From Lamellibrachia columna (taxonomy: Eukaryota > Annelida > Polychaeta > Sabellida > Siboglinidae), in assembly GCA_963662155.1 (NCBI GenBank), contig OY759273.1, positions 32,482,536-32,546,535 on the forward strand: a stretch of 64,000 nucleotides of DNA, given 5' to 3'. This document shows positions 26,360-38,555 of the stretch, piece after piece. The first letter of the stretch is position 1; each line of letters opens with the position of its first letter. The position numbers and the translations under genes are program-made. The notes under the pieces are model-generated. The model was not told the origin of the DNA, ran no database searches, and saw nothing but the letters and a program-made list of their open reading frames with translations.

Positions 26360-26535
26360 GGGAGATGTCGCAGGCTGTGGACCCACCTCAAAGGGTCCTT
26401 GTGGTCATCAGACCCACCTCAAAGGGTCCTTGTGATCATCAGCAGCATATGGCGGTCGCACTAGGAAGGCTGTGGACCCACCTCAAAGGGTCCTTGTGGT
26501 CATCAGCAGCATCTGGCGGTCGCACTAGGAAGGCT
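26360..26535. repeat. 64-base repeat derived from CHD1 exon, array 1
   Basis: Two to three units of the exon 3' end (LVRPPDAADDHKDP on the minus strand) with its GAG|GTGGGT donor. Confidence 0.85.
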
Positions 26536-26625
26536 GTGGGGTCCTCCATGATAATGTTCATGAAGTCCCCCATGTTGCCTTTCAAACCTTTACTTAGAGC
26601 CTTGTAGTTCTTTGTAAGGATCCAC
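26482..26625 (-). pseudogene. CHD1: CHD1 exon (WILTKNYKALSKG), downstream copy, internal deletion
   Basis: This is the second copy of the exon at 27968. It keeps the frame (GNMGDFMNIIMED, then TAFLVRPPDAADDHKDPL) but has lost about eight codons, including the LKKCC segment. The donor is GAG|GTGGGT. Neither copy is complete. Confidence 0.82.
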
Positions 26626-27674
26626 CTGCCGAACACATCGACACAATCCAGTCTCACGATAAACCTGGTTCAGCTCCACCCATAACCGACACTTCCAGAG
26701 GTTATGCACACGCACACATCATGAATGGCACACAAGGTACTTTAACATTATTTTAGAATGTCAAAGACACATCGTGTGTTCCCAATGAGAAAGATCATGA
26801 AGAGTTGACTCATTTTGTAGTGAAAACTTTAATAATGTGCAATAACTGTAATTCCATGTAAAAATAACTGCGATCAAAAATATTATGTCATAAACATAAA
26901 TAAATTGATATAATCATCAACCTCCAGTTGTTCATTTTCTACAGTGGTCACAGCCATACAATGATATTAGACATTTCCTGCCATTGAATTCTGGTAGTAA
27001 CACAAATCAAGTACTTTAACAAGACATACATAAAAAGTGCCCCTTTTCCAGGTGTTGGAAGTAAAAACAGAGAAATCCAGTACTTTTCCGGTTTTCCAGG
27101 ATGTGTAGAAACCCTGCTTAAAATACCCCACCAGACCACATAATGTCAGAGTTACTGAATAACACATGGCACAGCTGATCTCCTTGTCATAAAGAACTCC
27201 ATCATAATTGAGAGGTATAATGAGATTTCATTGATACATTTCTTGGCATTATAAAGCAGTTTTTTTATTTATATGTTTTGCTTAAGTTCACATTTAGAAT
27301 TTTTTAGATATTATTTGGTAAACATTTAATAGTGCTTTGTTCACAAATATCTGCTTTTGACCAACAGATTTAACATAACATCCACACTGTTTATCAACGG
27401 CGTCACCAGAAACCTCTGTGATGGTCGCTGTAAACATGTCTCCAGTTTCTCACAGGCTTTGTGCACTATCACGAATGCGGCTTGTGAAATTCAAAACATG
27501 TCACATATAATTATTGAATTGTTTAATCATGTTAGACATTATCATATAAACTACACACATTTTCCATTTTTCTACAGCCATACACAAATATACCAAAACA
27601 AAACGTGAATGCTGCTGATATAAGCACCATGTCACACCAAAACTGCACTAAAACAACACTGAATTGTGGGAGAT

Positions 27675-27860
27675 GTCACAGGCTGTGGACCCACCTCAAA
27701 GGGTCCTCGTAGTCATCAGCAGCATCTGGCGGTCGCACTAGGAAGGCTGTGGACCCAACTCGAAGGGGTCTTTGTGGTCATCAGCAGCATCTGGCGGTCG
27801 CACTAGGAAGGCTGTGGACCCGTCCTTGTGGTCATCAGCAGCATCTGGCGGTCGCACTAA
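27675..27860. repeat. 64-base repeat derived from CHD1 exon, array 2
   Basis: Three to four units of the same exon-derived sequence in the other copy of the 1.25 kb block. Confidence 0.85.
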
Positions 27861-27968
27861 GAAGGCGTGAATGCAGCATTTCTTCAGCTCTATGATAATG
27901 TTCATGAAGTCCCCATGTTACCTTTCAAACCTTTACTTAGGGCCTTGTTGTTCTTTGTAAGGATCCAC
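27840..27968 (-). pseudogene. CHD1: CHD1 exon (WILTKNYKALSKG), upstream copy, frameshifted
   Basis: Acceptor CGGCAG at 27968. The reading begins WILTKNYKALSKG and then loses one base after GNMG. In the other frame NIIIELKKCC, IHAFLVRPPDAADD follow, the expected CHD1 order. The 3' end merges into a tandem repeat and the nearest donor is lost. Confidence 0.82.
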
Positions 27969-28161
27969 CTGCCGAACACATTGACACAATCCAGTCTCAT
28001 GATAAACCTGTGTCAGCTCCACCAGTCACTGACACTTTCAGAAGTTATTCACATGCACACATCATGAATGGCACACAAGGTCCACACCTACATGCTTGGT
28101 TATTACAACAACAATAAATATGGGTCAGCTCCACCCGTCACCAACACGAGCTTTTATAGTA

Positions 28162-28433
28162 GGGGAGCCATTCTGAAATTGGCCATTACAGAATTGGCCT
28201 GGTGTGGTCGGTTCCCCCACCTTTGCTGTTAGTTGGTGAATTTTCAATTACCTGGTACCTAGATTTGATGATTTCGTTTTATATTATGTATGCATATTGT
28301 ATTCTTACATAATCAGTTGGCTTACTATAAAAGCTCGTATACAAACATACATCTGACTTGTACTTTTGTCTTCAGCAAACTAGCCATGATTCCGAGTCAA
28401 TAACATTAGCAAGTAGCATTGTCCCACATAAAT
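28162..28433 (+). repeat. Dispersed 270-base repeat, copy 1
   Basis: Shares GAGCCATTCTGAAATTGGCC through GCATTGTCCCACATAAAT with the copy at 29501. It contains TATAAAAGCTCG. Family not recognised. Confidence 0.8.
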
Positions 28434-28728
28434 ACTATTTTATGTATTTACGTTCACATTCATGAATGGGGCATTAGCCCCTGATTTGATGGTGTTTAAA
28501 TAAAGTTATTATTATTATGAACTGAGGCAATGTGGCACGAACAAAACTGAAGTTTCAAAACAACAGCTGGTAGACTTGAACCCTCGACTAACACGAAGAC
28601 TGAAGACAACATTGGCACTATGGCGTCCTGAACAAAATGTGCAAATCAGAGAGAGCGATCTAGTAACTCACGAATAGATGACTAACCACACTAAAATTAG
28701 CTGTCTGTATAAAGCATTCAAGACTTAC

Positions 28729-28821
28729 CTTGTCCTTTAGCATAATTTTGTAGGTTGTTATGATGAGTACATTGAACTTCGACCTCTTGTTACTTGGATG
28801 ACACCACTCGTACTCACGAAT
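28729..28821 (-). pseudogene. CHD1: CHD1 exon (EYEW...LKDK), intact
   Basis: A 31-codon exon between acceptor TTGTAACAG and donor AAG|GTAAGT. It reads [13 protein letters not shown], then [18 protein letters not shown] without interruption. It continues from the SRNK end of the previous exon, as in CHD1, with one extra residue (IITTY). Confidence 0.88.
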
Positions 28822-29133
28822 CTGTTACAATAAAATCACAATTTTTTATTAGAACATATCACAACAGCAGTTGTATTTAAATAATTTACTAGTTGAATCT
28901 GCTTTAGACAACTTTTTGTTTGGCCAGTTGTACACATTTAATTAAATGGGTTTTGTTTTCAGGGAGGCTGTGTGGTGTTGGCCTGTTCATGGATGCATGA
29001 GATGATTTTGGATAATTTAGGTAGAATCAGGAGATGTTCGCATGCGCCCAACAACGACTAGACAGGGGTCGATCCTTACAAGAGGATTAATGAAATACAG
29101 AAATACATGAAATAAAACCAACAAACGTGTCAC

Positions 29134-29359
29134 CTTATTGCGACTACTGTTGTCACCAAGGTATATGACACAGTTGAGACTCTGTAACCACAGTTTGAAC
29201 TCGTTCTGCCAGGTGGCGATAGTGGACAGCGGCATGACAAGGAGAAACGGTCCACTCATAGAGCTGATGCCGACTCGCGAGAACAGAGTCAGAGTGACAT
29301 ACAATCATCCGTATTGTCTTCCTGAGCCCATCTCGTCTGCCAGTATAACACTCTCCTGT
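29134..29359 (-). pseudogene. CHD1: CHD1 ATPase exon, motifs I-Ia, frameshifted
   Basis: Acceptor TTGCAG and donor AAG|GTGACA frame the exon. One frame reads VILADEMGSG, the start of Walker A. The GKT continuation is only found one frame over (KTIRMI), so a base is missing inside the ATP-binding loop. A second shift, by a 4-base gain near HQLY, leads to GPFLLVMPLSTIATWQ and then CVIYLGDNSSRNK. The last part matches the CHD1 segment after motif Ia closely. As written the exon cannot make an active ATPase. Confidence 0.85.
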
Positions 29360-29500
29360 CTGCAACAATCAGTGACTTGGTGACAACCAGCGGCTCACTA
29401 TGGCAACCAATGCCATGGCTCACAGTGAGAACCAGGTAGTGGCTTACAGTGACAGTGTCAGTGACTATATTATTGCCATATCTATAATCCTGTGGGGTGG

Positions 29501-29765
29501 GGGGAGCCATTCTGAAATTGGCCATTACAGAATTGGCCTGGTGTGGTCGGTTCCCCCACCTTTGCTGTTAGTTGGTGAATTTTCAATTACCTAGATTTGA
29601 TGATGTCGTTTTATATTATGTAGGCATATTGTATTCTTGCATAATCAGTTGGCTTACTATAAAAGCTCGTATACAAACATACATCTGACTTGTACTTTTG
29701 TCTTCAGCAAACTAGCCACGATTCCGAGTCAATAATATTAGCAAGTAGCATTGTCCCACATAAAT
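29501..29765 (+). repeat. Dispersed 270-base repeat, copy 2
   Basis: Second copy, lying between the CHD1 ATPase exon and the MULE transposon. Confidence 0.8.
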
Positions 29766-30114
29766 GATATTATTAGTCGAGTGATTCTCCAGCCTGCTGT
29801 TGCTTGTAGATATCACTCAAACGGCACATTTCGTCTCGGTCGGCAGTACGCTTCAAACTTCGCTAGCACCGGCTTTACTTTCTCTACTTCTGTGGGTGGC
29901 TCCCGCTGGAACGTCGAGAAAACAGGCCTGGCTTGAGCAATGTCGAGACTTGCACCGGCTCCTTTTTATCGCTCAAGCCAGTCGCACGTGCATATAGAGC
30001 TGATGCCAGGACAATTCCCCACTCGGACAATTCCCCACTGGACAATTCCCCACTGGACAATAACCCACTTGGACAATTCCCCACTCCATAATGACAAATT
30101 TGGACAATTCCCCA

Positions 30115-31440
30115 CTCTTAATTTTTTATAAGTGTCTTTTACATGTTTATCAGAGTATTATTTCTTTGATTGCACTTGAGAGGATGATTGTGTAATTGAA
30201 CTTGATTACACCTGGTTGATCTTTGTGCACAAGGAAGCCACAACAAGGTGGCTTCTAACTATTTATCTCTTGCCTTCAGCTTTTTCGCTTCTGCTGGATC
30301 AGGATGATCCATTTTGCTGTAAAAATAAAGTAATTTCAGAACAATGTCCAACATGGACAGTGCAACACATTTTTTTTAGGGTATTCAAATATCTTTGCTA
30401 CTTTTCATCATAATGATCGTTTTACAACAATGATATTCACTTGCTAATATCACCAGCTCAATCATAATATGACATCCTAATTTTTTATTTGAAAAACTTC
30501 TTATCACTAGCCATTTCGCTTAACCTTTAGGCAAACCAAAAAATTTAACAACACATCAGGTTTTCTCTTTGAAAACAAAAACATTGTATTGTTCGATAAC
30601 AAAGTTACATTATCTAAATGGAACTGATGGTACTTCTCCTTTGAACCAAATAAATAATAGTAGATGGTATCATGACACTTCAAAAGCAGTCCAAAATGTT
30701 TTAATTTAGAATTTCTAATACCAAAAATAAATGCGTATAATTATGTTATACACATGGTGTGGGCAACAAAATCAGATGTACTCATTTAGCTGGTTGAGGG
30801 AGCTAATATTGTGTTCATGCTTCTCCACACAACATGCCAGGCAAAATAGACAGATTTCTTTCATTTGTATGAATTTACTTGATAATCAGATACATTACCT
30901 GTGACCTTTTGAACAATTTATACCCTTGGATAAGATGATTTCAGTACAGATACCTGAAAGGCTTGAGTCAACATGTGCAAAGAAAATGGTGAACAGCTAA
31001 GCTTAGAACTGCTTCCACAACTGATTTAGCCTGTCTCAAATACGGTTCATTGGTGTTCAAATATATAGTGTGTGAATAGTTTATGTAACATCCGCAGTCT
31101 ATTTAATAAAAATTGCCTTGTTTTTCAAATCATGAATTTTTTTATTTCAATTGTTAGATCTGGTAAGGATCAAAATAGAGGATATCCAAAATGTTAAACA
31201 TTGTGTGGGTCAATGCTGATCATGGGCATGACTTCCATCCTCTCACCAATCACATGACAAATATAAAAGGAGGCATCCATATCTTCATGTAATTTTTATT
31301 TTTACACATGAAATGCCATCTTTGAAAGTTTTTACATTTTTAAGCAAAAATACCCCCATTTTTAGGCCCTCATATAGCTGTAGAAGAGGCAAATCTTGAT
31401 GAACCTTGCCAAAGTTGTCTTTGCTGAAAGATAAGACCAT
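30115..31440. other. Internal non-coding part of the MULE
   Basis: AT-rich spacer between the left end and the transposase gene; no open frame of note. Confidence 0.6.
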
Positions 31441-31448
31441 TTTTTCGT

Positions 31449-31612
31449 AAAGGTGGTTCTGTAATTCTTAAAGGTGGTTCTGTAATTCTTAAAGGTGGTT
31501 TTGTAATTCTTAAAGGTGGTTTTGTAATTCTTAAAGGTAATTCTGTAATTATTAAAGGTGGTTCTGTAATTCTTAAAGGTGGTTCTGTAATTCTTAAAGG
31601 TGGTTCTGTATT
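31449..31612. repeat. 21-base tandem repeat inside the MULE
   Basis: About eight copies of TTAAAGGTGGTTCTGTAATTC lie upstream of the transposase gene. They could hold transposase or factor binding sites, but this is not shown. Confidence 0.85.
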
Positions 31613-32097
31613 TGTAACAGAACCGTAATGTGTCTTGATTTCATCAGACTGATGCTACAATCAGCATTGAGGCTATCCCATTCAGCATGAAAGCACATTT
31701 CTAGAATTTAAGTTAAATAACTGGTGTCCCTGTCTGCAACATGGCAAGCAAGTTAATGAAACATAATTACATTGCACAAATGTCTCTAAAACAGGAAAGC
31801 ACAAATTGAAAGCACATTTCTAGAATTTAAGTTAAATAACTGGTGTCCCTGTCTGCCACATGGCAAGCAAGTTAATGAAACATAATTACATTGCACAGTT
31901 GATCTTTGTGCACAAGGAAGCCACAACAAGGTGGCTTCTAACTATTTTCCAATTGCACACGAAGCCGTGACAAAATGGCTTCTAACTAATTGCCAATTGC
32001 ACACAAGATGAGGTCTTTATAAGGGGGCCAGTATACCTGGTTCATCACTTATTCTCAGATAGATATTTCTCAATACATGCTACACATATAATAAACC

Positions 32098-33732
32098 ATG
32101 GAGATCATCAAAAACCAACGTGGTGGTTTGAAGCTAGTACATGAAGGCTATATGTACACTAAGAAGTACGTCCGGAAGAATGTCAGATGGGAGTGTGCCA
32201 ATCGCTATGCATTCAGCTGTAAAGGCGGTCTCACTACAGATGCTGAGGTAAATATTGCACGATCATGTTGATTGATTGCAGTTTGGAGTAATATTATATT
32301 TACTCATTTATTAACTCTTTTTCTCCTGTATTGGATGTTTTAAACCATTATTATTAATAGACATTAAAATATTAATTTTAATAATTGATATCATTACTAA
32401 TGGTCATTTCACTTCTTATCTTTCCAGATGAAGACTGTTATCAGCTCCACACCACATAGCCATGATCCCCAGGAGCATTCCGTTGCAGTGACCAAACTAC
32501 GTGCAACACTCAAGGAACATGCTGCAGGTTCACGTGGTACACTGAGTCAGCTACTAGTGGACCACACTACTGAGACCCCTGTAGAGGTGCGTGCAGAACT
32601 CGGTAATCCTGATACTGTGAAGCGTTCTCTCAGACGGGAACGTGCCAAGACTATGCCCAAGAACCCTGCTTCGCTTCGTGATCTCACACTTGATGAGGAG
32701 TGGACAATCACTAGTGACCAGGAACAGTTCCTCATCCACGACAGTGGAGTTGATTCCTCTGATAGGATGTTAGTGTTTGCTACTGACAATGCCCTGCGTC
32801 ACCTCGCTAGTTCTGACTCCTGGTTTATGGACGGAACATTCAATGTTGCACCACTACTGTTCACTCAGCTGTATGTGATCCGCGTACCGTTAGGAGAGTC
32901 GGCTGTGACCTGTGTGTATGCATTCCTGCCGAACAAGCATCAGTCCACCTACGAGGAACTGTTCACTGCCATACAAGACAGATGTACAGAGCTCGGTTTC
33001 CAGGCTGATCCAACAACCATCACCCTTGACTTCGAGCAAGCTGTGATTAATGCTGTGACGTCATCCTTCGGACCCCAAGTCAACGTACATGGCTGCTTCT
33101 ATCACCTAACACAGGCCACATGGAGGAAGATCCAGACTCTTGGTCTTGTACAGCGATATAGAGAAGAGGAGGACGTGAAACTCTTCTGTGGCATGCTAGA
33201 TGGACTCGCCTTTTTACCAGTGGATGATGTTCCTGAGGGTATGACATATCTACGGGAGCACACACCAGAAGGACTTGAACCTCTCCTGGACTACTTTGAC
33301 AACACCTATGTGTCCGGAGCCTTCCGTCGTATTCAGCCCCCACAACATCCAGATGGATCCATGCCTCCACTTAGGATGCATCGCATGCCTCCTATGTACC
33401 CACCACCCATATGGAACGTCAATTCCATTACTCTTGAAGGGGGATCAAGAACCAACAACATATGCGAGGGATGGAACAACGCCTTTGCAAAGCTAGTTGG
33501 ACATGCACACCCTACCATCTGGAGAGCCATTGATAGCATACGGAAAGATCAGGCCCAGGTTGCCACTGCCCTACTACGTGACCTGCTTGGTGAGCCACCA
33601 GCAAAGCGTGTAAGACGCCACACCCACAAACTCCAGTCAAAGCTGCACAAACTGTGCACTGACAGGCGTGACAACAGCAAGACTGTCCCAGACGTACTTA
33701 AGGGCATTGGCCATTGTGTAAGATTTAAGTAA
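32098..33732 (+). CDS. FLYWCH-MULE transposase, one intron
   Basis: Exon 1 (32098-32247, 50 codons) and exon 2 (32428-33732) are separated by a 180-base GT-AG intron and give 484 residues. The N-terminus is a FLYWCH zinc finger: RGGLKLVHEGYMY, then Cys in RWEC and FSC, and the His pair in PHSH just after the splice, so the intron splits the finger. The remainder is a MULE transposase, which cuts and inserts DNA between inverted repeats. The candidate DDE residues are Asp185 (WFMDGTF), Asp251 (TLDFEQA) and Glu397 (ICEGWNN), with the family C-x2-H motif (GCFYHL) at 273-276. No stop or frameshift is visible. A second copy of the last 28 codons follows the stop. The C-terminus (KRVRRHTHK) is basic. 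Confidence 0.88.
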
Positions 33733-33815
33733 ACTGTGCACTGACAGGCGTGACAACAGCAAGACTGTCCCAGGCGTACTTAAGGGCATTGGCCATTGTG
33801 TAAGATTTAAGTAAA
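33646..33815. repeat. 84-base tandem duplication at the transposase 3' end
   Basis: The last 28 codons with the stop are repeated immediately downstream with one C/T difference. The copy lies after the stop and does not alter the protein. Confidence 0.85.
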
Positions 33816-34764
33816 TCAAGCAGTTTTATATGTCAATACTTATGAAAATTATTGTTGAATAAAGTTTAATAAAAAATTCTGTTCTAAGTGTGGTATCATA
33901 TATGTCAATACTAATGTGTGGAGTGGGGAATTGTCCGAGTGGGGAATTGTCTGTGTGGGGAATTGTCCGAGTGGGGAATTGTCCAGTGGGGAATTGTCCT
34001 AGTGGGGAATTGTCCAGTGGGGAATTGTCCGTTTACCGCATAGACCGCTGCCGCATTATGAATGTCCAGTGCCTCTGGTGCCTGTAGCAGAGAAGTGTGC
34101 GCCATTCTCGTTATTTACGATAGCCACCATGAAATGATATACACAAGTCGTATATATAAGCAAAAGTTTAATCGTCAAAAGCCATAACAATCAACAAACA
34201 ATTACAGCCGGGAGCATACCTCATTTTTATAGCCAGGAGTAGGCATTATTTCGTTTCATCATACTCGCCCGAGATCCAAGTCAGGTGTGTTTCTTAGTCA
34301 CCTGATCCTGGCTTATAATTGCAGAGACAGTTACTTAATACCTATATACATGCACAATGTATCCATGCACCTTGTATATCAAATATTATTTCATATTAAC
34401 TATATGGTTAATGATTATGTTTTGTTGCGCCTCTGAGCTGAGGTTCCTGAAGATATATTGGAGCCATAGAAGTTAATTATTATCATACAAAGTGTGCACA
34501 ACAATGTAGGTATTCACAGTTTCATATATTCAGCTTTTCATTTGTAATTACCAAAGGGACACATTCCCTGAATTCTTATACATAACAAACAATTGTGAAT
34601 TGAATATAAGTTATTGAATGGAGCATGATATATAGTGAATGGAAATATATCAGTAATTCTACTAGATTGAATTATACACACATGTATATGCATACACGCG
34701 AACGAACATCCACATTTTAAAATGAATCGTGCAATATTTATTAATTGTTGAAATAGGGCTGGGT

Positions 34765-34930
34765 CATAAAGATTTAACAAGATTGCCATCCAAGGCAAAA
34801 CACCATGCAGATGGCAAGTGGACAAGCCATTGGCTTATCGAGAGTCCAACAGTTTTAATTCATGTGTAAACCGCCCTTCTGAGATATTTTTTTATTTTGT
34901 TTTTAAACATATCCACGCTGCTAGCATTTA
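34765..34930 (-). mobile_element. LINE 3' fragment, minus strand
   Basis: The reverse complement contains the LINE tail (GTTGGACTCTCGATAAGCCA) and the end of the coding part. Confidence 0.8.
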
Positions 34931-35544
34931 CAGTACATACTGGTTATAAACCAGTACGCTGGGCTTCAGATGTGAAACAAGGCGTTCACACATCGTGATT
35001 AAATAAGTTTACTTCTTTCAGTCATTGTCAACACGTACACAACTCGCTGGCTGAGACATTGGTGCGAGCCGCCCGAGCGTTGTTACCGTTGTAACAGTTG
35101 TTACAGTTGTAACAACATGTGCCTATGTATGCATCTAACCCGATTTCCCCTGTCGGCTAATGGCTGCAAGTTGTCAACATTTCATTAAGCCGTGTTGGAC
35201 ATTCTTCCATAAAGTCCAAAGACGACTTATTTCCCATCTTCCAACACAATAGTAATCAAAGTCACTATTAAGTAATCATAACTGATAAAGTAAATATATT
35301 GACATAAACAGATGGACAGTTCTCTGTGACCCCACGTGACCCCACGTGACCCTTGTCTCTAGGGCAACATTTATATTTAAGCAACTGAATTATTAGTAAT
35401 GAGACCAACTACCCACACAGTAAATACAACTGACGACTGGAGAAATAGTCACAACGACAATAGTTCATTAACTACGTTCTCTAAATTACATTACATTACC
35501 ATGGGTGTTGCCATCATGTGGTGGGTAGCTAAACTAAGCTGTGC

Positions 35545-35680
35545 TTCAGGTATTCAGGTAGTCATTTAGCCAGGATAACAGCCTTCCTGTATCCCTGTGG
35601 ACTATAGTTTGGCCACCAGGCCTTCGTGTCACACTCTCAAATGCTCTGCTGATGTCTAGGCAGATTAGTCCAGCTTTTTG
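35545..35680 (-). mobile_element. Fragment of another reverse transcriptase
   Basis: On the minus strand it reads GLICLDISRAFESVTR, then GRLLSWLNDYL, the RT palm and downstream motif of a non-LTR element. Flanks are unrecognised. Confidence 0.6.
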
Positions 35681-36311
35681 TTTGTCGTCAGTGGCAAATA
35701 CACACCAGCACTGGCGATTCAAGGAGACTGTTCGGAAGAAGAGTCGAGAAGCACAAGCAGGAGGCCGAGACCATCACAACCAGACGGTTTACCCGGGGAG
35801 AGAATATACACTGAAGAACTGCGGAACACACGTTACCAATCACAGGCCATGTCAACATACATCACTGCCTATTTGACTTGGATGGAGCCAACATGATTGA
35901 CAGGGAAAGCAACACAATATTAGGTGGATAAAGGTTGCAATCTGTATAACGGAGACAATGTGTTTTATATAATATGTTGCGCTACTACGTCGTTGCATGG
36001 CATATTATTGTGTGACTAAGCTCAAAGTTGCCCAACCCTTGTCCCCTTCACAGTTCCTAAATACGTCACTGCTGCCAATTAAAAACGTATGTGTTCCTAA
36101 ATACATCACTGATTTAAAGATGTATTTGTTCCTAAGTACGTCAATGGTGCCAAATAAAGACGTGTTTGCGCTGAAGACGCTCTTGTAAAGATTCGTAATG
36201 ACGTCGTTTGTTTACAGACGCAGGAACCAGCCAGTCGCAGTACGTACACCAACAACAGCCTGTGCCAGAACGACGACGTTATCTCAGAGCACCCGACAGA
36301 CCTGGCAGATG

Positions 36312-36385
36312 GCGCTGTTGACCATTGATCTCTATAAGTAATATGTAGTTAGTTATTTATAGAGATCAGTGGCACTGACCAGCGC
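36312..36385. repeat. Imperfect inverted repeat, about 26-base arms
   Basis: GCGCTGTTGACCATTGATCT...and AGATCAGTGGCACTGACCAGC arms surround a 20-base centre; the inner 12 bases (TGATCTCTATAA) pair perfectly. It directly precedes the 42-base array. Confidence 0.7.
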
Positions 36386-36590
36386 CTGCTACGTACGTAA
36401 CGCCGTATGTGTCCGCTGACCAGCACCTGCTACATACGTAATGCCGTATGTGTCTGCTGACCAGTGCCTGCTACGTACGTAACGCCTTATGTGTCTGCTG
36501 ACCAGCGCATGCTACGTACGTAACGCCGTATGTGTCTGCTGACCAGCGCATGCTACGTACGTAACGCCCCATGTTTCTGCTGACCAGCGC
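36370..36590. repeat. 42-base CpG-rich tandem repeat, five copies
   Basis: CTGACCAGCGCCTGCTACGT plus ACGTAACGCCGTATGTGT; each holds the palindrome TACGTACGTA. Confidence 0.92.
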
Positions 36591-37059
36591 AACATTCACG
36601 TTGCGTTCACCAAAGGTTCGCCGAGACGCGTCGTCGCCACAGCCACCTGGCGACAGAAACGACTACAAATGGGTGCGGCAGGAAGTCGGAGATGGGATGT
36701 TACTCCTAAACATTTGTGAGAGCAGTGGCGTATTTACCGGGCGGTGGGGGGGGGTGAGTACTGAGTCATGCCCCTTTAGCTTAATTTATTTGTCCCCGTA
36801 TTTTTCCGTTGCTCCGCTGCATGGTAACATGGGTGACTAGGCGTGACACCTTGGCCCCCCTTGGCCACCCCCTTTGGCCTCCCTCTTCGCGAGAATTACC
36901 TTTAAGCAAAGACCTGCTTTGCAAATGAGTAAATGGGAAATTAATTTGTATTATCTGTTTTATTGTAGAGACATTTGTTGCCTACATTTTCTAGAGACAC
37001 TTGCCGCGTCTACAGTTGTAGTGTCACCTTTCTTTCGCTGGCTGCCTTCAAGCTGTACT

Positions 37060-37125
37060 TTGAGTGTCCTGATCCCCGTAGTGTCCTGATCCCCGTAGAG
37101 TCCTGATCCCCGTAGTGTCCTGTCC
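37060..37125. repeat. 17-base tandem repeat
   Basis: Four copies of TGTCCTGATCCCCGTAG-type units. Confidence 0.85.
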
Positions 37126-37576
37126 GGCATCACGTCTTCCTTAGACTGAAATAGACTCCAGCCGCCACTAGTCAGCTCTGTGCACCGGGGCATTTCTCAA
37201 CTTTGTGGTGTATCTAAGATCTCGCACGGGGGGGGGCAAGCTCAGTCACACATTAGTTCTATGATGTAGAGGCGCAACAGAAAAATACGGGGCAAATGTA
37301 AACATTTAAGCCAAAGAGGACCATGGTCCACCCCCGCACGCCGCCCCATTTAAAAACGCCGCTGTCAACACATGCATATATTTCCCTGTATTTTTTTGCA
37401 GCCATTGTTGATTAATTATTGCAGTTACAATTCGCACTGTGCCATAATTGTTACTCGTGTGGATTTGTTGTAGGATTAAGGATTATAAACAAATTTGTCA
37501 ACAAATTGGGTTTGAAGAAAAATGTCAAATTGTATACCAAACTATATTTAACAACATCCAACAAGCAGCAAAACTG

Positions 37577-37945
37577 CAACTTCAATGCGATACTCCATTA
37601 CAAACAACTTCAATGCGATACTCCATTACAAACAACTTCAATGCGATACTCCATTACAAACAAACTTCAATGCGATACTCCATTACAAACAACTTCAATG
37701 CGATACTCCATTACAAACAACTTCAATGCGATACTCCATTACAAACAACTTCAATGCGACACTCCATTACAAACAACTTCAATGCGACACTCCATTACAA
37801 ACAACTTCAATGCGATACTCCATTACAAACAACTTCAATGCGACACTCCATTACAAACAACTTCAATGCGATACTCCATTACAAACAACTTCAATGCGAT
37901 ACTCCATTACAAACAACTTCAATGCGATACTCCATTACAAACATC
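37577..37945. repeat. 28-base minisatellite, about 13 copies
   Basis: CAACTTCAATGCGATACTCC plus ATTACAAA. All three plus frames are open because no unit phase makes a stop. Confidence 0.95.
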
Positions 37946-38378
37946 TCCTCGCCTTTCCTCGGGACAGACAAAACGTAAAAACGGACATTTGTTAACACTG
38001 ATGGTTTCAACTTGTGACAATCCGTCTTCTAAGCATTATTTTATGGAAGATTGGATGTAACATTAGCAAAAATGTCATAATTTATTAACATTTTATTTAA
38101 TTATTTGTTTTTTCATACTTATTATGAAAAAGTGAGATGATTTCAGAGCTAACTGGTGTTACTTCATAAACTTATATATTTAGTAGTGACAAGTGACATC
38201 ACTTGGTGCCGGTCTGTGTGTGTGCGTGTGCGTGTGTGTGCGTGTCTGTGCGTGCGCATGTAGGCCTATAACGATTTTCATTTGTTATCTGTTGCGGAGC
38301 TATGTTGAGGTTTCAAATAATTTAAATGCCCCGATTCTCTGATTGTTTCGATCTGAAATTTCATCGATAAGTAGTAAC

Positions 38379-38555
38379 AATGTTACACTTCGTGTTCTGA
38401 TCTTTATTGCTGTCGTAGGCCTATGTGTAGCAGCAGCCGATCAACGGGGGTCTTACGGGTCTCAATGCCCCTCCAGGCCATGGATGGGGGGTTTTATACC
38501 CCCAATGTGTCGCCCCTCCCTCCCCCCGGTTCGTAAGTACTATGACTATGACTGA
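38379..38555 (+). pseudogene. Possible secreted Pro-rich peptide, start out of frame
   Basis: The frame reads VTLRVLIFIAVVGLCVAAA, then DQRGSYGSQCPSRPWMGG, and ends PPVRKYYDYD at TGA. This looks like a signal peptide plus a 36-residue Pro-rich mature part with two Cys. The only nearby ATG (38380) is one base out of frame, so either it is broken or an upstream exon supplies the start. The last 75 bases recur inverted near 42650-42740, so it may partly be a dispersed repeat. Confidence 0.3.

Larger units (their letters stand above)
25560..28080. repeat. Tandem segmental duplication, about 1.25 kb each
   Basis: About 25560-26760 and 26805-28080 are copies sharing the CHD1 exon WILTKNYKALSKG, flanking AT-rich intron and a 64-base tandem repeat. 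Each copy is damaged differently. Confidence 0.85.
30009..34030 (+). mobile_element. Complete FLYWCH-MULE DNA transposon
   Basis: The transposase gene sits inside inverted terminal blocks. The left block (30009-30112) has about five copies of GGACAATTCCCCACT. The right block (33917-34030) has about seven copies of the reverse complement, AGTGGGGAATTGTCC. The ends are therefore arrays of a 15-17 base unit rather than one long TIR. I could not see a matching 8-10 base target-site duplication. Between the left end and the gene lie two 90-base direct repeats (about 31688 and 31808), a 21-base tandem repeat, and two copies of a 45-base motif (30212, 31898). A TATA-like TATAAG lies near 32017. Confidence 0.8.

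Noticed and set aside
37419..38060. 213-codon frame at the 28-base array
   Set aside because: All three plus frames are open through the same array, which shows there is no coding constraint.
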